Assembly: GCA_020633055.1 (NCBI GenBank)
Contig: JACKEJ010000014.1
Location: 154,170 to 218,169, forward strand
Direction: 5' to 3'
Source of the DNA: Sandaracinaceae bacterium
GTDB lineage: Bacteria > Myxococcota_A > Polyangia > Polyangiales > Houyiibacteriaceae
DNA length: 64,000 nt
Below the pieces are notes generated by a model, which worked only from the letters and a program-made list of their open reading frames with translations, ran no database searches and was not told the origin of the DNA. Position numbers and translations under genes: made by a program. The stretch's first letter is position 1. Each line of letters begins with the position of its first letter. Of the stretch, positions 25,332-34,631 are shown piece by piece.

Positions 25332-25916
25332 TTCCACATCGACGCCGAGTCCAAGCGCGCAGGCGAGTCCTTCGCCAAACGCCACGAGCGACGACAAGCC
25401 GAGAGTCGACCGGCTTCGCTCGAACTCAGAGCATGGGTCGACCGACAACGACCCCTCGTCGAGCCTCGCTCCGAGCTCGGCAAGGCGCTCGGCTATCTCC
25501 ATCGGCAGTGGGACCGCCTCATGCGCTTCCTCGACGACCCCCTCATCGAGCTCACCAACAACGAGGTCGAGCGCGACCTGAGAACCCACGTGCTCAACCG
25601 CAAGACCTGGTACTTCTGCGGCGACGACGAGAGCGCGCGCCGCATGGCCAACGCGCTCACCCTGATCGTCACCTGCCGCAAGCTCGGGATCTCGCCCCGC
25701 GCCTATCTCCGCGACGCGCTCACGCGCCTCCTCCGCGGCGACAAAGATCTCGACGCCATGATGCCCGACGCCTTCGCGCGGCGGTTGCGCGCTACCAAGC
25801 ACGACGTCCCCGAAGATCTCGCCGCGTAGCGCCAGGCGACTGCGGCCGATCACGACACCGGCGCCCTGTCAACCAAGCGGGCGCCCCATTCGGACGTCCC
25901 TGACGGAGGGGATACG
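25330..25916 (+). mobile_element. IS66 3' remnant (tnpC C-terminus plus right end)
   Basis: From 25330 to 25829 the frame encodes the last ~165 residues of an IS66 TnpC (ELTNNEVERDLR, NRKTWYFCGDDESARRMANAL, CRKLGISPRAYLRDAL). It is nearly identical to 28273-28772. It ends with the same IS66 right terminus GGAGGGGATAC at 25906-25916. The left part of the element and the target gene's middle are missing. The element had inserted in the PAAR-like gene, because PAAR sequence (QANVLIGGVPIPNS) resumes at 25917. Confidence 0.8.
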
Positions 25917-26096
25917 CTGCAGGCGAACGTCCTGATCGGCGGGGTACCCATCCCGAACTCGCTGGACATGGCCAAGGACCTGTTCAAGGCGGCGCGGCGC
26001 CTCGCTCGTGCGGTCGGTGGACGCGTGCGTCGTCGGCCGGGACACGGCCCAGACAGCCCGGAGCGGGCTGGCGGAGCACACACGTGTCCCCGGTGA
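25917..26096 (+). pseudogene. 3' fragment of a third PAAR-like gene
   Basis: The sequence continues the PAAR-like frame from LQANVLIGGVPIPNSLDMAKDL to a stop at 26094-26096 that overlaps an ATG (TGATG), just as at 12467-12471. The C-terminal tail (RVRRRPGHGPDSPERAGGAHTCPR) differs from the two other copies, so it comes from a distinct, B-lineage PAAR-RHS pair. It is non-functional because its 5' two-thirds are gone. Confidence 0.75.
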
Positions 26097-26238
26097 TGCG
26101 AGACCGCTTCGCCCTGGCGTCTCGCGCCTGGCGGCTCTCGCGGGAGACGCCGTGGACGTAATTACCGGCGGTATCCCCTCCGTGATCGACGTCTGAAAGG
26201 ACCTGGACGATGGGCTGTGGGTGGGCTGACCTCAGCGG

Positions 26239-26484
26239 ATGTCAAAGCAAGCAGGTTCGCAGGGTCGAGGTAGTTCAGGGCGAGGTGGCTGGCGGCGTTG
26301 GACGCCGGAGGATGGGGCGGACGCGGTCGCTCGGTGGCGCGCGTCTGGGCTGACGGCGAAGGAGTTCGCGGCGCAGGAGGGGGTGTCTGCGCAGCGGCTC
26401 CATCGGTGGTCGAAGCAGCAGGTCGACACGAGCTCGCCGCCATTATCGACACCGTCCCCCGAAGCCGCCGCAGGCCTGGGGTGA
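26239..26484 (+). pseudogene. tnpA: IS66 tnpA, frameshifted
   Basis: Residues WTPEDGADAVARWRASGLTAKEFAAQEGVSAQRLHRWSKQ form the helix-turn-helix of IS66 TnpA. The frame stops at 26484, while the typical TnpA C-terminus (GVSVVVREDLPVARLADVVHA) continues in another frame from about 26563. At least one indel separates them. Confidence 0.7.
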
Positions 26485-26637
26485 ACAAGCGGTGCCGTTC
26501 GTGCGGGTCGCGACGCCGGCGGCGTCGGCGACGAAGCATCGGCACCCTGCGGGTGGAGCACCTTGGGGGTGTCGGTGGTGGTGCGGGAGGATCTCCCGGT
26601 GGCGCGGCTGGCGGACGTGGTGCACGCCCCTGCGCGC

Positions 26638-27015
26638 CAGGGGCGTCACGTTGCTGACGCTGCCACCGGGGTGCGGCTCTACCTGGCGACGGTGCCTGTG
26701 GACGGGCGCAAGGGTATCGACGGGCTCTCGAACGTGGTGCGGCACGCGTTCGGTGCGGACCCGTTGTCGGGCTCGATGTTCGTGTTCTTCTCGAAAGAGG
26801 CGTGACCGGGTGCGGGTGCTGTATTGGGACCGCGACGGGTACGTGCTGGTGACGAAGCGTCTGGAGGTGGGGCGGTACCGCCTGGAGGCTATGCGGAGGA
26901 TCCCCACGCCCCGGTCGAGGTGGAGCCGCGGAGCTGCTCCCTGCTGCTGGAGGGCATCGACGTGTCGACGGCGCCGCGGCGACGTCGTTGGTCGCCGACG
27001 CCGGCTGGTGGCTGA
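26638..27015 (+). pseudogene. tnpB: IS66 tnpB, frameshifted
   Basis: TnpB signature GVRLYLATVPVDGRKGIDGL and PLSGSMFVFFSK (26670-26800) is followed by a frame change. RVRVLYWDRDGYVLVTKRLEVGRY then appears in a second frame and a tail with SLLLEGIDVS in a third. The ORFB active region is recognisable but cannot be translated as one protein. Confidence 0.7.
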
Positions 27016-27527
27016 AAAAGCGCAGAGGATTCTCGGCGCCGGGGATTTTGTCAGACGAGCCTTGTTTCTAAAGCTCGATGACGACAGCAGTGCCGCCCGT
27101 CGCCAGCGCCCTCTCGCCGGACCTCGTGAAGGTCCGAGTTCATGGTGGAGAGCCGTGGCGGCGGGCACGGTAGAAGCCGATGGTGGACGCCGTGATCCAC
27201 CTCCTCGCCCGCATGCGCGACGTCAACCACGAGGCTCGTCCGCCGCGACATGGCGCGGCGACGCGCAAGCCACCATCGAGACGTCGCGGAGGCTGCAGCA
27301 GGAGCTGCTCTTCTCCATAGCGCCGGCGGCGAACGAGAACAGCACCGCCGAAGCCGACGAGGGCGAAGCAAAGCAAAGCGGCGAGCGAGCGACGGGGCGC
27401 CAGACGGCGCCGAGAACTCGGCCGCGCCGAACAGCGCAGCAGCCAAGGCTGCCGAGCTGCTGAGGCCCAAGCGCAGGCCCAAGAGCGCGACGAGCACGGC
27501 CGCGGTGAGCTGCCGCGCACCTCGAGC

Positions 27528-28772
27528 GTGTGCCGAACGAGTGTCTGGTCTCGGGCGCCGAGCGCACCTGCCCGCACTGCCACGTGGAGGCCGAGCGCGT
27601 GGCGTTTCGCGCGAGCAGGTGCTGGGCTCTCGCCCGCACGGTTCATCGTGCGACACGACCTGATCGAGACCGTCTCGTGCCCCGGGTGTCAGGAGTACAT
27701 CGTGAGCGCAGGAGCGCCCGAGCATGATCGTCCCGCGCGGCCTGCTCGGTCCCGACCTCGTCGTGCAGGCCATGGTCGAGCACTACGGCGAGCGGTGTCG
27801 TACGTGAGCGGATGGGCAGCGCGCCGAAGAGCAGGGGTGCCGCTGCGCGCGAACACGCTCGCGCGAAACGTCAGCCGGCTGGTGGACCTCCTCGACCCCA
27901 TCGTCGACGAGATCGCGCGGCGTGTAGGCCGCTCCACCGACCTCGCGCTCGACGCGACCAGTACGCGGGTGCTCGACCCCGCACACCCGCTCGGCATCCG
28001 CCACGCATCCCTCTGGTTGCTCACGGGCGACCACGAGTACGCGCTCTTTCGCTATGCGCCGAAGGCCGACGCGGAGGCGTTGATGAACGCGTTCAAGGAC
28101 GTGGTCTTCGCGAACGTGCGCCTGACCTGTGACGCCTCCCCCACCATGAACTGCCTCGAGCGTGAGGGCGCCATCCGCGCGGGCTGCAACGCTCATGGCC
28201 GCCGCGGCCTCGTCGCCGCGCTGCGGGGCGGCGATCTCCGCGCCGCCGAGGGCATCGCCCTCTACGGCACGCTCTTCCACATCGACGCCGAGTCCAAGCG
28301 CGCGGGCGAGTCCTTCGCCAAACGCCACGAGCGACGACAAGCCGAGAGTCGACCGGCTTCGCTCGAACTCAGAGCATGGGTCGACCGACAACGACCCCTC
28401 GTCGAGCCTCGCTCCGAGCTCGGCAAGGCGCTCGGCTATCTCCACCGGCAGTGGGACCGCCTCATGCGCTTCCTCGACGACCCCCTCCTCGAGCTGACCA
28501 ACAACGAGGTCGAGCGCGACCTCAGAACCCACGTGCTCAACCGCAAGACCTGGTACTTCTGCGGCGACGACGAGAGCGCGCGCCGCATGGCCAACGCGCT
28601 GACCCTGATCATCACTTGCCGCAAGCTCGGCATCTCGCCCCGCGCCTATCTCCGAGACGCGCTCAGGCGCCTCCTCCGCGGCGACAAAGATCTCGACGGC
28701 ATGATGCCCGACGCCTTCGCGCAGCGGTTGCGTGCTGCCAAGCACGACGTCCCCGAAGATCTCGCCGCGTAG
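27528..28772 (+). pseudogene. tnpC: IS66 tnpC, 5' part frameshifted
   Basis: The C-terminal ~320 residues from about 27800 are one clean frame with IS66 motifs LALDATSTRVLD, FRYAPKADAEALMNAF, GCNAHGRRGLVAALRGG, ELTNNEVERDLR and NRKTWYFCGDDESARRMANAL. Upstream, the zinc-binding segment (TCPHCHVEAERVAF) and the following region lie in different frames, and no single start codon serves the full protein. The segment 28273-28772 is nearly identical to 25330-25829. Confidence 0.75.
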
Positions 28773-31700
28773 CGCCAGGCGACTGCGGCCGGTCACGACA
28801 TCAGCGCCCTGTCAACCGAGCGGGCGCCCCATTCGGACGTCGCTGACGGAGGGGATACTAATTACCGGCGAGGTACGGGACAAGGCGATCGAGTTCTCGC
28901 TGCGCGGTCCTGCGCGCTTCGAGTGGCGGCGCTACTACGGCACGCTCCACGTGAACGACCAGCGTGGCAACGGCTGGGGACACCGCCACGAGTTCGATCG
29001 ACTGTTGCGCTTCGATCTGGACGGAGTGCGCTACGAGAGACCGGACGGCGTCGTCGTGGAGTTTGGTCACCTCGAACACGTCGGGGACCGCGACACCCGT
29101 CAGGGCCACGTGCTGGAGCGCGTGGGCGACGACCTGTATCAGGTGCGCACGGCCGGCGCGCCCGCGTACGAAAGTTCCGCCGCGGGGCTTCGGCCCCAAG
29201 CGGCGCGTGGCGCTGCTGACGCGGATGTACGAGGGGCTGCACGAGGCGCGCTTCGAGTACGACAGCCACGAGCGGCTGGTGGGCGTCGTGGACTACGCGG
29301 AGCGCACGCTGCGTGGCGTGGGACCGCGAGGGGCTGCTGCGCTCTGTGGTGTGGCTGACGCCCGAGGGACAGCGGCAGCTGCTGGTGTACGAGTACGACC
29401 GCTACGGGTTCTTGCTGGGCGGCAAGGACGCTTACGGCAAGGCGTTTGCGTTCAGCTACGACGACGCCGGCTACATGACCCGCAAAGGTCAACCGGCGCA
29501 GGCACGCCTTCAGTACGCGTACGACGGCGCCGGGCGTTGCACGCGGGCGCGCGGCGAGCACGGCGAGGTGGCGCTGCTGCTGACGTACCTGCCCACGAAG
29601 CGGTGCACGCTGGTGACGCACGAAGAGAACGGCGCGCAGTGGTGGTACCGGTACGAACCCACAGGGGACGCTGCTGGAGATTGAAGACCCGTACGGCGGC
29701 ATCCGGTCGTTCCAGCTCGACGAGCGCGGGCAGCCGGTCGCGGAAGTGGACGCGACCGGACAGGTGTACCCGTACGTGCGCGACGCGGCGGGTGCGGTGC
29801 TCGGCAAGCGCGACCCACGGGGCACGTGCGCCCGCTGGACGCAGCTCCGCACGAAGTGGCTGCGGCGCTCGAGTACGAAGGCCCCGAGGTGGCGCTCGAG
29901 TGGGAGCACGGCCGGCTGGTGCCGTTAGGCTTCGACGTGCCGTGGTCGGGCTCGTTGCCGCCGCAGGTGCCAGCCGCAGCGCAGGGCCGCGCTGGCAGGT
30001 GCGGAGGTGGCGGGGGTCGAGCAGGAAGATCGCGACGCGTTCGACACGCTGGTGCGCGTGGAGAAGTCGATGGGGGCGAGGTGCTGCGGCGCACGTACCG
30101 CTACGACGGCACCGGGAACCTCGAGCGCTACACGGACTTCGACGGGGGCACGTGGGAGTACGTGTTCCGGGAGTGGACGGCGTGTGTGGAGGCGCACGAC
30201 CCGCTGGGCGGGCGGTGACGCGCTTCGAGCGCAGCGGCTGGAACGACCTGCTGGGCGTGGTGGACCCCGGCGGCACCGAGAGCCGCTACGAGTACGACCT
30301 GAAGCGGCGGCTGGTGACGGTGCAGCGCCACGACAAGGTGCGCGAGCGCTACACGTACGACGCGGTGGACCGGCTGAGCGCGAAGCTGCGCGGGGACGGC
30401 ACACCGCTCGTGCAGTACACGCACGGGCCGGGCGCGCTGCTGCAGAAGCGCGCGACGTGCGACGGGCAAGAAGAGACGTTCGAGCACGACGCGCGGGGGT
30501 ACAAGACGCTCGCCGCGAACGCCGCGGGCGAGTGCCGCTTCGAGCACACGGCGGCCGGCCGTCGCAAGGCGGACCTGCGCGACGACGAGGGCGTGCGTGT
30601 GCGCTTCGCCGGCGAGCGCGTGCTGGGCATCCAGACGCTGGGTGTGGGGGTGCAGTACCACTACCCGAGCGGCGACACGGTGCTGGTGGTGGACCCGACG
30701 GACCGTGTGCACCGCGTGCAGCGGCTGGGCGCGGGCATCGTGCAGCGGGACCTGGCGAGCGGCGTGACGGAGGTTTCGCAGCACGACGGGCGCGGGCACT
30801 GCCTGAGCAAGACGCGCTTCCGCGGTGGGGCCGACAGCGTGGAGCGCCCGTGGACGCGGCGCTTCTGGCGCTCGGGTGAAGGAGACCTCCGAGCGCGGGA
30901 GGACTCGCTGCGCGGGACCACGCGCTACGCGTATGACGCGGCCCACCGGCTGAGCGCCGTGACGTACGCGGACGGCCGGGAAGACGGCTATGTGCATGAC
31001 CCCGCCGGCAACCTCCGCCAGAAGCCGGGCCTACGCGACGCGCACGTGGGCGGGCGCGACGACGGGCTGGTGCAGCTGGACCGCGGCAACCGGCTCTACC
31101 GCGCGAACGGGGACCGGTTCGCGTACGACGAGCGGGACCATGTGTGTGCGCGGCAGGGGGCCTGGGGCAAGTTGGTCTACGAGCACGACGCGCTCGACCG
31201 CTTGAGGCGCATCTCGTTTGCGGCGGCGACGGCGGGGGAAGCGTACCCGCCCGGGCACCCGGCCTACGGGCTGGAGATACACCGCTACGGCGCGCCCGAG
31301 ACGGTGTGGGAAGCGGACTACGACGCGCTCGGCCGGCGCACCGAGGTGCGCGCCTATGGACGCGACGCGGACGGCGCGCGGGTGTGCGAGCGCAGCCGGT
31401 TCTGGTGGTACGGGGACAGGCTGGCCGCGGAGGAAGGTCCGACGGGGTCACTGCGTGTGTATGTCTACATCGACGAGCGCGCGCTGGTGCCGTTCATGGC
31501 GGTGGACTACGCGTCGCGCGAGGAAGCCGCCGAGCGCCCAGAGGATGGCGAGCGCTACTACTACTTCACCGACCACCGGGGCTGCCCCGAGCGCGTGGAG
31601 GACGACGGCGGCGAGGTGGTGTGGGAAGCCACCGTGCATCCCTACGGCGAGTGCGAAGTGCACGTCGGCGCGGACTTCCACCAGCCGCTGCGCTTTCCGG

Positions 31701-32607
31701 GGCACTACCACGACGCGACCACCGGCCTGCACTGCAACCGGTTTCGGTACTACTCGCCCGAGCTCGGGAGGTACCTCGAGAGCGACCCGGTCGGCATCCA
31801 GGGCGGGCTCAACCTCTACGGCTACTGCGCCGATGGGAACCCACTGCGGGACGTGGACCTGCGTGGGCTCAACAAGCCCTGCCCTGGGAACTGTCCGCAG
31901 CAGGCCACGCCGGAGGAGGGGGCTGGCCGGGAGGGGACGGCAGACGATGGCGCACCCCAACGCACAACTCGCCAACGGAGCGCAAGCCCTGAAGCTCTCG
32001 CCGAGGCACGTGCCAAGGTTGCAGAAGCTCAAGCGATTCATGCAGACCTCCCTAGAAGTCTGCAGGCCAAGACTGTAGCGGCAAACGGAGGACCGCACCT
32101 TAGTGGGTACGACACCGAGTCTCAAGGAACCCGTACTGGCTTCTCCTCAGAGGGCAGAGACCCGCGGACCAATCTTGCGTACGAACAACAGATTGGGCAT
32201 CAATCGCCAGCGAATGCATCCGTGGACCCACGGCAGACCCGACGAGGGACCATTGTAGGCGCGCAGGGAGACGGCGAGACGTTGCCCGGTGGCGCCGCAG
32301 CGACGCACGCCGAGCGACAATCGGTCGTTGGTCAGAACCACGCCGGAACGAACGACCCCATCGGAGTCTCTCGAGAACAATGTGGCGATTGCCGTAGTCA
32401 ATTTCGACAGCACGCAACTAGCCCTGACCGCCCGCACTACCCGGCTCCCGTCATCGTCGCGGATCCTGCCCACACACGGGTCTACAACGCAGACGGGACC
32501 GTGGACGTCTACAGGCCTACTTCCGATGGAGGACACGAGCTTGTCCGAACCGTGCCATCCTCGGAGGCTCCCAGTGCCACTATTGTCAACTATGAAGGAA
32601 TAGACTG

Positions 32608-33237
32608 GTGACAGAAGCTACGCGCGAACTACGTATGGCCCTGGATGCATGTGCCAAAGCTGTTGATGATGACGACGGCGCTCGAATGCCTTTCGCGCTC
32701 CGGCGAGCGATGCTGCGAGCACTAGGCCCTCAAGAGCTCGACGAAAGAGGATTCGGCACGGTGTTGGTTCCTGGCAAAGTGCGACGTCTTCAATTGGCTC
32801 TGAACGTGTGCCATAGGGTTGCGCCTCTGTGGTTCGCGGCGTTCGGCACGACAGTTGTTTCTGACCTTCTGGTGAGCGCCGAACGCTACATGCATGGAGA
32901 GATTGATCTCAGCACGGTGCGCGCTCGTACCAATTCGCTACAAGGTCAGTTGATGAATAGCCACCAAGGCCACGTCGAGGCATACCTCGCTGGACGTGCT
33001 GCAGCCGCGTGTGGGTGGGTGGCCGTTGGAGACGAACTCTTGGTGCCGGATGATGGGGTTTCTCAGGCCCAACTAGATGACCCAGACGACGACGCGCTTT
33101 GGGATCCGGCATTTTTCGCAGCCGGGGCAGAGGCTGGAGGGATGCCTTGGGAAGGCACACACAACACGTCCCGGTACCGAAACTTCTGGAGATGGTATCT
33201 CGAAGAGGCCGTTCCCACGTCCTTTTCAAGCGTCTAG
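32608..33237 (+). CDS. Imm5-like immunity protein for the HAE/CGDC tip
   Basis: GTG at 32608 overlaps the toxin stop (GTGA), a tight translational coupling. The 209-residue, mainly helical protein ends with YRNFWRWYLEEAVPTSF, the C-terminal signature shared with the proteins at 58869 and 62681 in this window and, from memory, with Imm5-type immunity proteins. Its central segment (SLQGQLMNSHQGHVEAYLAG, AAACGWVAVGDEL) also aligns by eye with those two. Two of the three paralogues directly follow HAE/CGDC tips, which supports a pairing of this immunity family with that toxin family. The family name is tentative; the pairing is seen. Confidence 0.72.
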   Translation: MTEATRELRMALDACAKAVDDDDGARMPFALRRAMLRALGPQELDERGFGTVLVPGKVRRLQLALNVCHRVAPLWFAAFGTTVVSDLLVSAERYMHGEIDLSTVRARTNSLQGQLMNSHQGHVEAYLAGRAAAACGWVAVGDELLVPDDGVSQAQLDDPDDDALWDPAFFAAGAEAGGMPWEGTHNTSRYRNFWRWYLEEAVPTSFSSV

Positions 33238-33375
33238 TGTGCTGAATTGTGCCACGGTCCTCGGGTTCGATCCGAAGATGACCATGACACTTCATCTGAC
33301 CAACGACAACGATACCGTATTTCCAGCCGAGCTTGGTCTGGCGCGCGTCCCGCCGTCCTTTCGTGGAGACTGGAT

Positions 33376-33717
33376 GTGAAGCTAGATCTCAACGCGTACG
33401 ACGAGTCTTTCTTCGAGGCCTTTCGAGCACTCGATGGACGGCTCCGAGTCAGCTATTGCTGCGCGGCTGGCGCGCGGTACCTCCCTCTCTACAAGGCATA
33501 CCGTGTCGGTACTGACTGGAAGGCGCTCGAACCTGTGCTGAAAGAAGGAGAAGCGTTCGTGCGCGGAAAGAAGGCGAAGACGCCCAAGCGACTCTGGGAC
33601 GGCGTCGGCGACCTTGTGTCGCACTACTACGAAGAAGGGCAACCGTTGCTCCTGTACGGTGTCTCCTCGGGTGTTGACGCTCACGCTATTCCACCGGGGA
33701 TCTCTCACTTCGATTGA
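33376..33717 (+). CDS. Hypothetical protein in immunity region
   Basis: GTG at 33376 overlaps the stop of a small frame (33279-33379, MTMTLHLTNDND...) in a GTGA arrangement, so it may be translationally coupled to that 33-residue peptide. The 113-residue protein (KLDLNAYDESFFEAFRALDGRLRVSYCCAAG...) has no signal peptide and no recognised domain. The same frame is open upstream to 33247, but that part reads as non-coding. It may be a stray immunity gene left by an earlier tip. Confidence 0.45.
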   Translation: MKLDLNAYDESFFEAFRALDGRLRVSYCCAAGARYLPLYKAYRVGTDWKALEPVLKEGEAFVRGKKAKTPKRLWDGVGDLVSHYYEEGQPLLLYGVSSGVDAHAIPPGISHFD

Positions 33718-33776
33718 CGGTTCCACCGCCTGAATCTCCCGGAGTGCGAGCCCATGTCCGCCAGGTGGACGGAATG

Positions 33777-33816
33777 CGAGAGGCCGGCTCGGTCGGGTGA
33801 CCGTGCCGGCCTCTCG
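33777..33816 (-). terminator. Strong hairpin downstream of transposase operon
   Basis: Perfect 12-bp arms CGAGAGGCCGGC (33777-33788) and GCCGGCCTCTCG (33805-33816) enclose a 16-base loop, 17 bp past the stop of the AAA ATPase gene. No T-tract follows, so it is either a terminator-like hairpin or part of the element's end. Confidence 0.45.
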
Positions 33817-33833
33817 GCGTGTTGGTTGCGGTG

Positions 33834-34631
33834 CTACGCGAGTTCGTCGAGGGCGGCGTGCACGTGTTCGGTGGTGACGTTGCTGGCCTTGGCGACGGCG
33901 GCTGCGAGGAGTGCGTGGTGGGCGAGGAGGTTGGTGCGCCTGGGGAGCCCGCTGGTGGCCTGGTAGATGGCCTCGATGGCCGGGGCCTCGAAGACGGGGT
34001 GGTTGCAGCCGGCGAGGCGCAGATGGTGCTCGAAGTAGGCGGTGGTCTCGGCACGAGAGAGGCCACGCATGTGGGCGCGCACGACGATGCGTTGTGCGAG
34101 TGCATCGAGGGCGGCCATGTTCAGGCGTCTACGCAGCTCGGGGTGGCCCACGAGCTGGATGCAGAGGCGGTTGTCGGAGTCCATGGCGTAGTTGGTGAGC
34201 AAGCGCAGGTCCTCGAGGACGTCGGTGCGGAGGTGGTGCGCCTCGTCGACGATCAGCACCGGCCGCAGCCGGTTCTCGTGGCAGAGGCGCGACACCTCGT
34301 CACGGATGCTGCGGAAGAGACCGGCGCGGTTGCGTTCGGCGGTCAGCCCGAGCTCCCACGCGATGGTCTTGTAGAGGTCCATCACGTTGCCAGTGGTGAG
34401 GGTCACGTAGACCACGCGGTAGAGCCCGGTGTTCAGCGTGGACACGATCGACCTGCAGGAGGTGGTCTTCCCCGAGCCGCTCTCCCCTGTGACGAGGCCG
34501 ATGCCACGCATGTCGAGCAGGTGCTTGATGCGCACGCTCACCTCGGAGAGCGCCTCGGACTCGAAGAGCTCGTCTTGCATGAGCCTCTTGTCGAAGGGGA
34601 GGCGCGTCATGGCGAAGTGTCGGCAGTACAT
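33834..34631 (-). CDS. TniB/ExeA-like AAA ATPase of transposon
   Basis: ATG at 34631 overlaps the transposase stop (ATGA); 265 residues. Walker A GESGSGKT (49-56), Walker B VLIVDEAHHL (125-134), then sensor-type LVGHPEL and the helical lid with SGLPRRTNLLAHHALLAA. This is the TniB/MuB/ExeA-type ATPase that selects target DNA for a Mu/Tn7-like DDE transposase; the first residues (YCRHFAMTRLPFDK) are the usual ExeA-like start. It is co-transcribed with the transposase upstream. No TniQ or resolvase gene is adjacent. Confidence 0.85.
   Translation of the reverse strand: MYCRHFAMTRLPFDKRLMQDELFESEALSEVSVRIKHLLDMRGIGLVTGESGSGKTTSCRSIVSTLNTGLYRVVYVTLTTGNVMDLYKTIAWELGLTAERNRAGLFRSIRDEVSRLCHENRLRPVLIVDEAHHLRTDVLEDLRLLTNYAMDSDNRLCIQLVGHPELRRRLNMAALDALAQRIVVRAHMRGLSRAETTAYFEHHLRLAGCNHPVFEAPAIEAIYQATSGLPRRTNLLAHHALLAAAVAKASNVTTEHVHAALDELA

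Larger units (their letters stand above)
26171..28858 (+). mobile_element. Degenerate IS66-family element in RHS gene
   Basis: The 2688-bp element has near-perfect inverted ends: GTATCCCCTCCGT at 26171-26183 and its complement at 28846-28858, continuing with a conserved CGACGTC. It is flanked by a 12-bp direct repeat TAATTACCGGCG (26159-26170 and 28859-28870). IS66 elements normally duplicate 8 bp, so the extra 4 bp may be chance or an atypical duplication. All three genes (tnpA, tnpB, tnpC) are present in order but frameshifted, so it is not autonomous. Confidence 0.85.
26096..32611 (+). pseudogene. RHS gene split by IS66 and frameshifted, HAE/CGDC deaminase-like tip
   Basis: The gene starts at ATG 26096 (overlapping the PAAR stop), shifts frame before AALAGDAVDVITG, and is cut by IS66 at 26171-28858 exactly within the DVITGE plug motif. 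After the element the frame resumes (GEVRDKAIEFSLRG) but, against the intact copy at 41-42 kb, carries indels at about 29315, 29486, 29508, 29665, 29815, 29984, 30070 and 30213. From about 30216 to 32611 the frame is intact. The core ends with GGLNLYGYCADG; the tip contains THAERQ (His codon at 32306), IGVSREQCGDCRSQFR and VADPAHTRVYNADGTVDVY. H-x-E plus C-x-x-C is the zinc site of cytidine-deaminase-fold toxins. The tip remains usable as a donor. Confidence 0.8.

Noticed and set aside
33279..33379. 33-residue ORF before the 33376 gene as an independent gene
   Set aside because: Only a GTGA overlap supports it; too short and without family. Mentioned as possible coupling leader only.
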